Source: Thermoleophilia bacterium
GTDB taxonomy: Bacteria > Actinomycetota > Thermoleophilia > Gaiellales > SKUG01
Direction: 5' to 3'
NCBI GenBank assembly: GCA_020438525.1
Contig: JAGQUL010000189.1
Location: 1 to 5,893, forward strand
DNA length: 5,893 nt
The translations under genes and the position numbers were made by a program. The notes beneath the pieces were generated by a model. It was not told where the DNA came from. It did no database searches and was given only the letters and a program-made list of their open reading frames with translations. Shown one piece after another: positions 5,040 to 5,893 of this stretch; position 1 is the first letter of the stretch; each line of letters starts with the position of its first letter.

Positions 5040-5090
5040 CCGATTCCGACGATCGCTCACGGCGTTGTTGCAGGTGCGCACAGGAATCGG
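5040..5090. repeat. Widely spaced inverted repeat in the divergent control region
   Basis: CCGATTCC (5040-5047) and GGAATCGG (5083-5090) are perfect 8-bp inverted arms 35 bp apart, located between the divergent starts at 4963 and 5178. They could be two half-sites for one regulator. Confidence 0.35.
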
Positions 5091-5100
5091 TAGACATTCG

Positions 5101-5139
5101 TGACGTGTCATGCATAACACGACACCAAAGTCGTATAAC
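5101..5139 (+). promoter_or_regulatory. Promoter and operator-like region of the 5178 operon
   Basis: The region is conspicuously AT-richer than its surroundings. TATAAC (5134-5139), overlapping TAACCT (5136-5141), serves as a -10 box and predicts a start near 5145-5149. No good -35 is seen. Three small symmetries overlap it: TGAC-gt-GTCA (5101-5110), ACGAC-N6-GTCGT (5119-5123/5130-5134), and ATAAC repeated exactly 21 bp apart (5114-5118, 5135-5139). This arrangement suggests control by a DNA-binding protein, perhaps in place of a strong -35. Confidence 0.5.
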
Positions 5140-5144
5140 CTTGA

Positions 5145-5161
5145 TGGGGAGCCGATCCCCA
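5145..5161 (+). promoter_or_regulatory. 5'-end stem-loop of the 5178 operon mRNA
   Basis: TGGGGA (5145-5150) and TCCCCA (5156-5161) form a perfect 6-bp stem with a 5-nt loop. It lies just after the -10 box and 3 nt before the ribosome binding site, so it would sit at the very 5' end of the transcript. Confidence 0.5.
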
Positions 5162-5164
5162 CCG

Positions 5165-5172
5165 AAGGGAGG
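5165..5172 (+). promoter_or_regulatory. Strong ribosome binding site deciding a GTG start
   Basis: AAGGGAGG lies 5 nt before GTG 5178. It is the best match to the 16S rRNA tail in the window and fixes the start of the 104-aa gene. Confidence 0.7.
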
Positions 5173-5177
5173 CACAC

Positions 5178-5492
5178 GTGAACACAGCACCGATCAGCCA
5201 GGCGGCCGCCGCCAACCAGGCGATCCGCACCCCGCCGCGCATCCCCGTCTCGCCGGCGCCGGTGATGGTCGACGCATCGCGTCGGATCCCGCCGGGTGCG
5301 CGCAGGATGCCGGCGATCGCACGCCTGCAGCGAACCGAGTTCCTCGACGTGCCGGTCTGGCACGCACCCACAGGTCGGGCGCACAGCGACTGGCCGGTGG
5401 TGGAGCTGTATGCGCGCCTCGCCTGGCGCATGGACGAGTTCGAGGCCGACCTGCAGCCGGCCACTCGCGACCGAGGAAGGCAGGGGGCATGA
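5178..5492 (+). CDS. Unrecognised 104-aa Pro/Arg-rich protein
   Basis: I do not recognise the family. The protein has no signal peptide or membrane segment. Residues 1-45 are Pro/Ala/Arg-rich and probably disordered (TPPRIPVSPAP at 18-28, RRIPPGARR at 35-43). Residues about 46-95 look folded: LQRTEFLDVPVW (50-61), then an amphipathic helix, WPVVELYARLAWRMDEFEADL (72-92), carrying most of the aromatic and acidic residues. Codon use is typical of the window, with nearly all third positions G or C, and the start has a strong ribosome binding site, so it is a real gene. Its stop overlaps the next start as ATGA, so it is translationally coupled to the membrane protein, and a physical partnership between the two is a reasonable guess. 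Confidence 0.75.
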   Translation: MNTAPISQAAAANQAIRTPPRIPVSPAPVMVDASRRIPPGARRMPAIARLQRTEFLDVPVWHAPTGRAHSDWPVVELYARLAWRMDEFEADLQPATRDRGRQGA

Positions 5493-5872
5493 GCCTGACA
5501 TCCACAGTGATTGCCGTCGCGAACGTGGTCGCGTCGGTGCTGCTGCTCACCTGGATCTTCCGCACCAGACGCCGCCGCGAGCTGCTTGCGGTGGCGCTCG
5601 CCGGGGGCTTCGTCGTCGTTGCCGCGATCGACATCGCGCTCGGCGTCCAGGGCTCGCCGTCCGGGTTCGGGCTGGTCGCGGTGCTGCTCGTCGACGTGCT
5701 GCTCGTGGCGCTCGTGGCGACGTACGCAGTGCGCTCGCGTCGCGAGCGGATGCGCGAGCGGGCGGCGCGGATCGAGGCCGAACGCGCGGCGGCGCAGATG
5801 GAGCGCGAGCTCGAGTGGCAGCGCGAGGAGCGGGCGCTCGCGCTGCGCGACCGCTGCGTCGGCTTCCGCTAG
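5489..5872 (+). CDS. Small three-helix membrane protein with charged C-terminal coiled coil
   Basis: I do not recognise the family. The 127 residues contain three hydrophobic segments, about 5-24, 32-52 and 60-81, separated by a basic loop RTRRRR (25-30) and a short Gly/Ser/Pro turn (52-60). A highly charged helix, about 83-121, is rich in Arg and Glu with heptad-like Ala/Leu spacing and is probably a cytoplasmic coiled coil. By the positive-inside rule, the basic loop and the C-terminal tail lie in the cytoplasm and the N-terminus outside. GAGGAAGG at 5473-5480 is 8 nt before the ATG, and the start overlaps the upstream stop by ATGA, which implies coupled translation and balanced expression. 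The tail could bind the 104-aa partner or oligomerise. The function is unknown. Confidence 0.75.
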   Translation: MSLTSTVIAVANVVASVLLLTWIFRTRRRRELLAVALAGGFVVVAAIDIALGVQGSPSGFGLVAVLLVDVLLVALVATYAVRSRRERMRERAARIEAERAAAQMERELEWQREERALALRDRCVGFR

Positions 5873-5891
5873 CTCGCCGGCCCGATCGAGC
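5872..5891 (+). terminator. Possible terminator stem after the gene pair (window edge)
   Basis: GCTCG (5872-5876) and CGAGC (5887-5891) form a 5-bp stem with a 10-nt loop immediately after the TAG. The sequence ends 2 nt later, so a T-tract cannot be assessed. Confidence 0.2.
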
Positions 5892-5893
5892 GA

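Noticed and set aside
4560..5501. Minus-strand 313-codon open frame over the divergent region.
   Set aside because: It overlaps the supported genes at 4211-4963 and 5178-5492 in wrong frames and covers the promoter. Its product is low-complexity Arg-rich.
5105..5872. Upstream in-frame extension of the membrane protein to 255 residues.
   Set aside because: The extension runs through the -10 region and the 104-aa gene in another frame. The ATG at 5489 has a ribosome binding site and begins directly with a membrane segment.
1..5893. CRISPR array, tRNA, rRNA, insertion sequence or attachment site.
   Set aside because: No regularly spaced repeats, cloverleaf, transposase motif or flanking duplication was seen on either strand.

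Overview
The window is GC-rich throughout, and the third codon positions of every accepted gene are almost all G or C. The upstream signals look actinobacterial: TAnnnT-type -10 boxes with poor -35 boxes, GGAGG-type ribosome binding sites, and one gene that appears to be leaderless. The gene set (secreted subtilase, sugar-nucleotide enzymes, COG1926-like phosphoribosyltransferase) and the overall style suggest a free-living actinobacterium, possibly of the Thermoleophilia (Solirubrobacterales/Patulibacter-like). That placement is inference. No RNA gene, insertion sequence, CRISPR array or phage gene was seen.

Layout, left to right. Positions 1-54 probably hold the last codons of a gene entering from the left. 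A secreted S8 subtilisin-like protease follows (155-1654, +) with signal peptide, propeptide, catalytic domain, proline-rich linker and C-terminal Ig-like domain. It converges on a left-handed beta-helix (hexapeptide) acyltransferase (1679-2410, -). A 145-bp divergent region rich in repeats separates that gene from a small protein with three degenerate EF-hand-like loops (2556-3104, +). This protein converges on a Gfo/Idh/MocA oxidoreductase (3109-4140, -), and the two stop codons lie in one perfect palindrome. Upstream of the oxidoreductase on the same strand is a phosphoribosyltransferase-fold protein (4211-4963, -). A 214-bp divergent control region follows, then a translationally coupled pair of unrecognised genes (5178-5492 and 5489-5872, +): a 104-aa Pro/Arg-rich soluble protein and a 127-aa protein with three membrane segments and a charged C-terminal helix.

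How they may work together. The oxidoreductase and acyltransferase families commonly act together in making acetamido sugars for surface polysaccharide (WlbA/WbpB plus WlbB/WbpD type, with an aminotransferase between the two steps). They share an identical GTAGGCTT -10 region here, so co-regulation is plausible, although the EF-hand gene sits between them and no aminotransferase is in the window. The last two genes are the best candidates for something undescribed. Their leader has a compact stem-loop at the predicted transcript start, directly before a strong ribosome binding site, and their promoter carries small inverted and direct repeats. Stem-loops just before the ribosome binding site recur at four genes in this window, but at this GC content short stems are common by chance.
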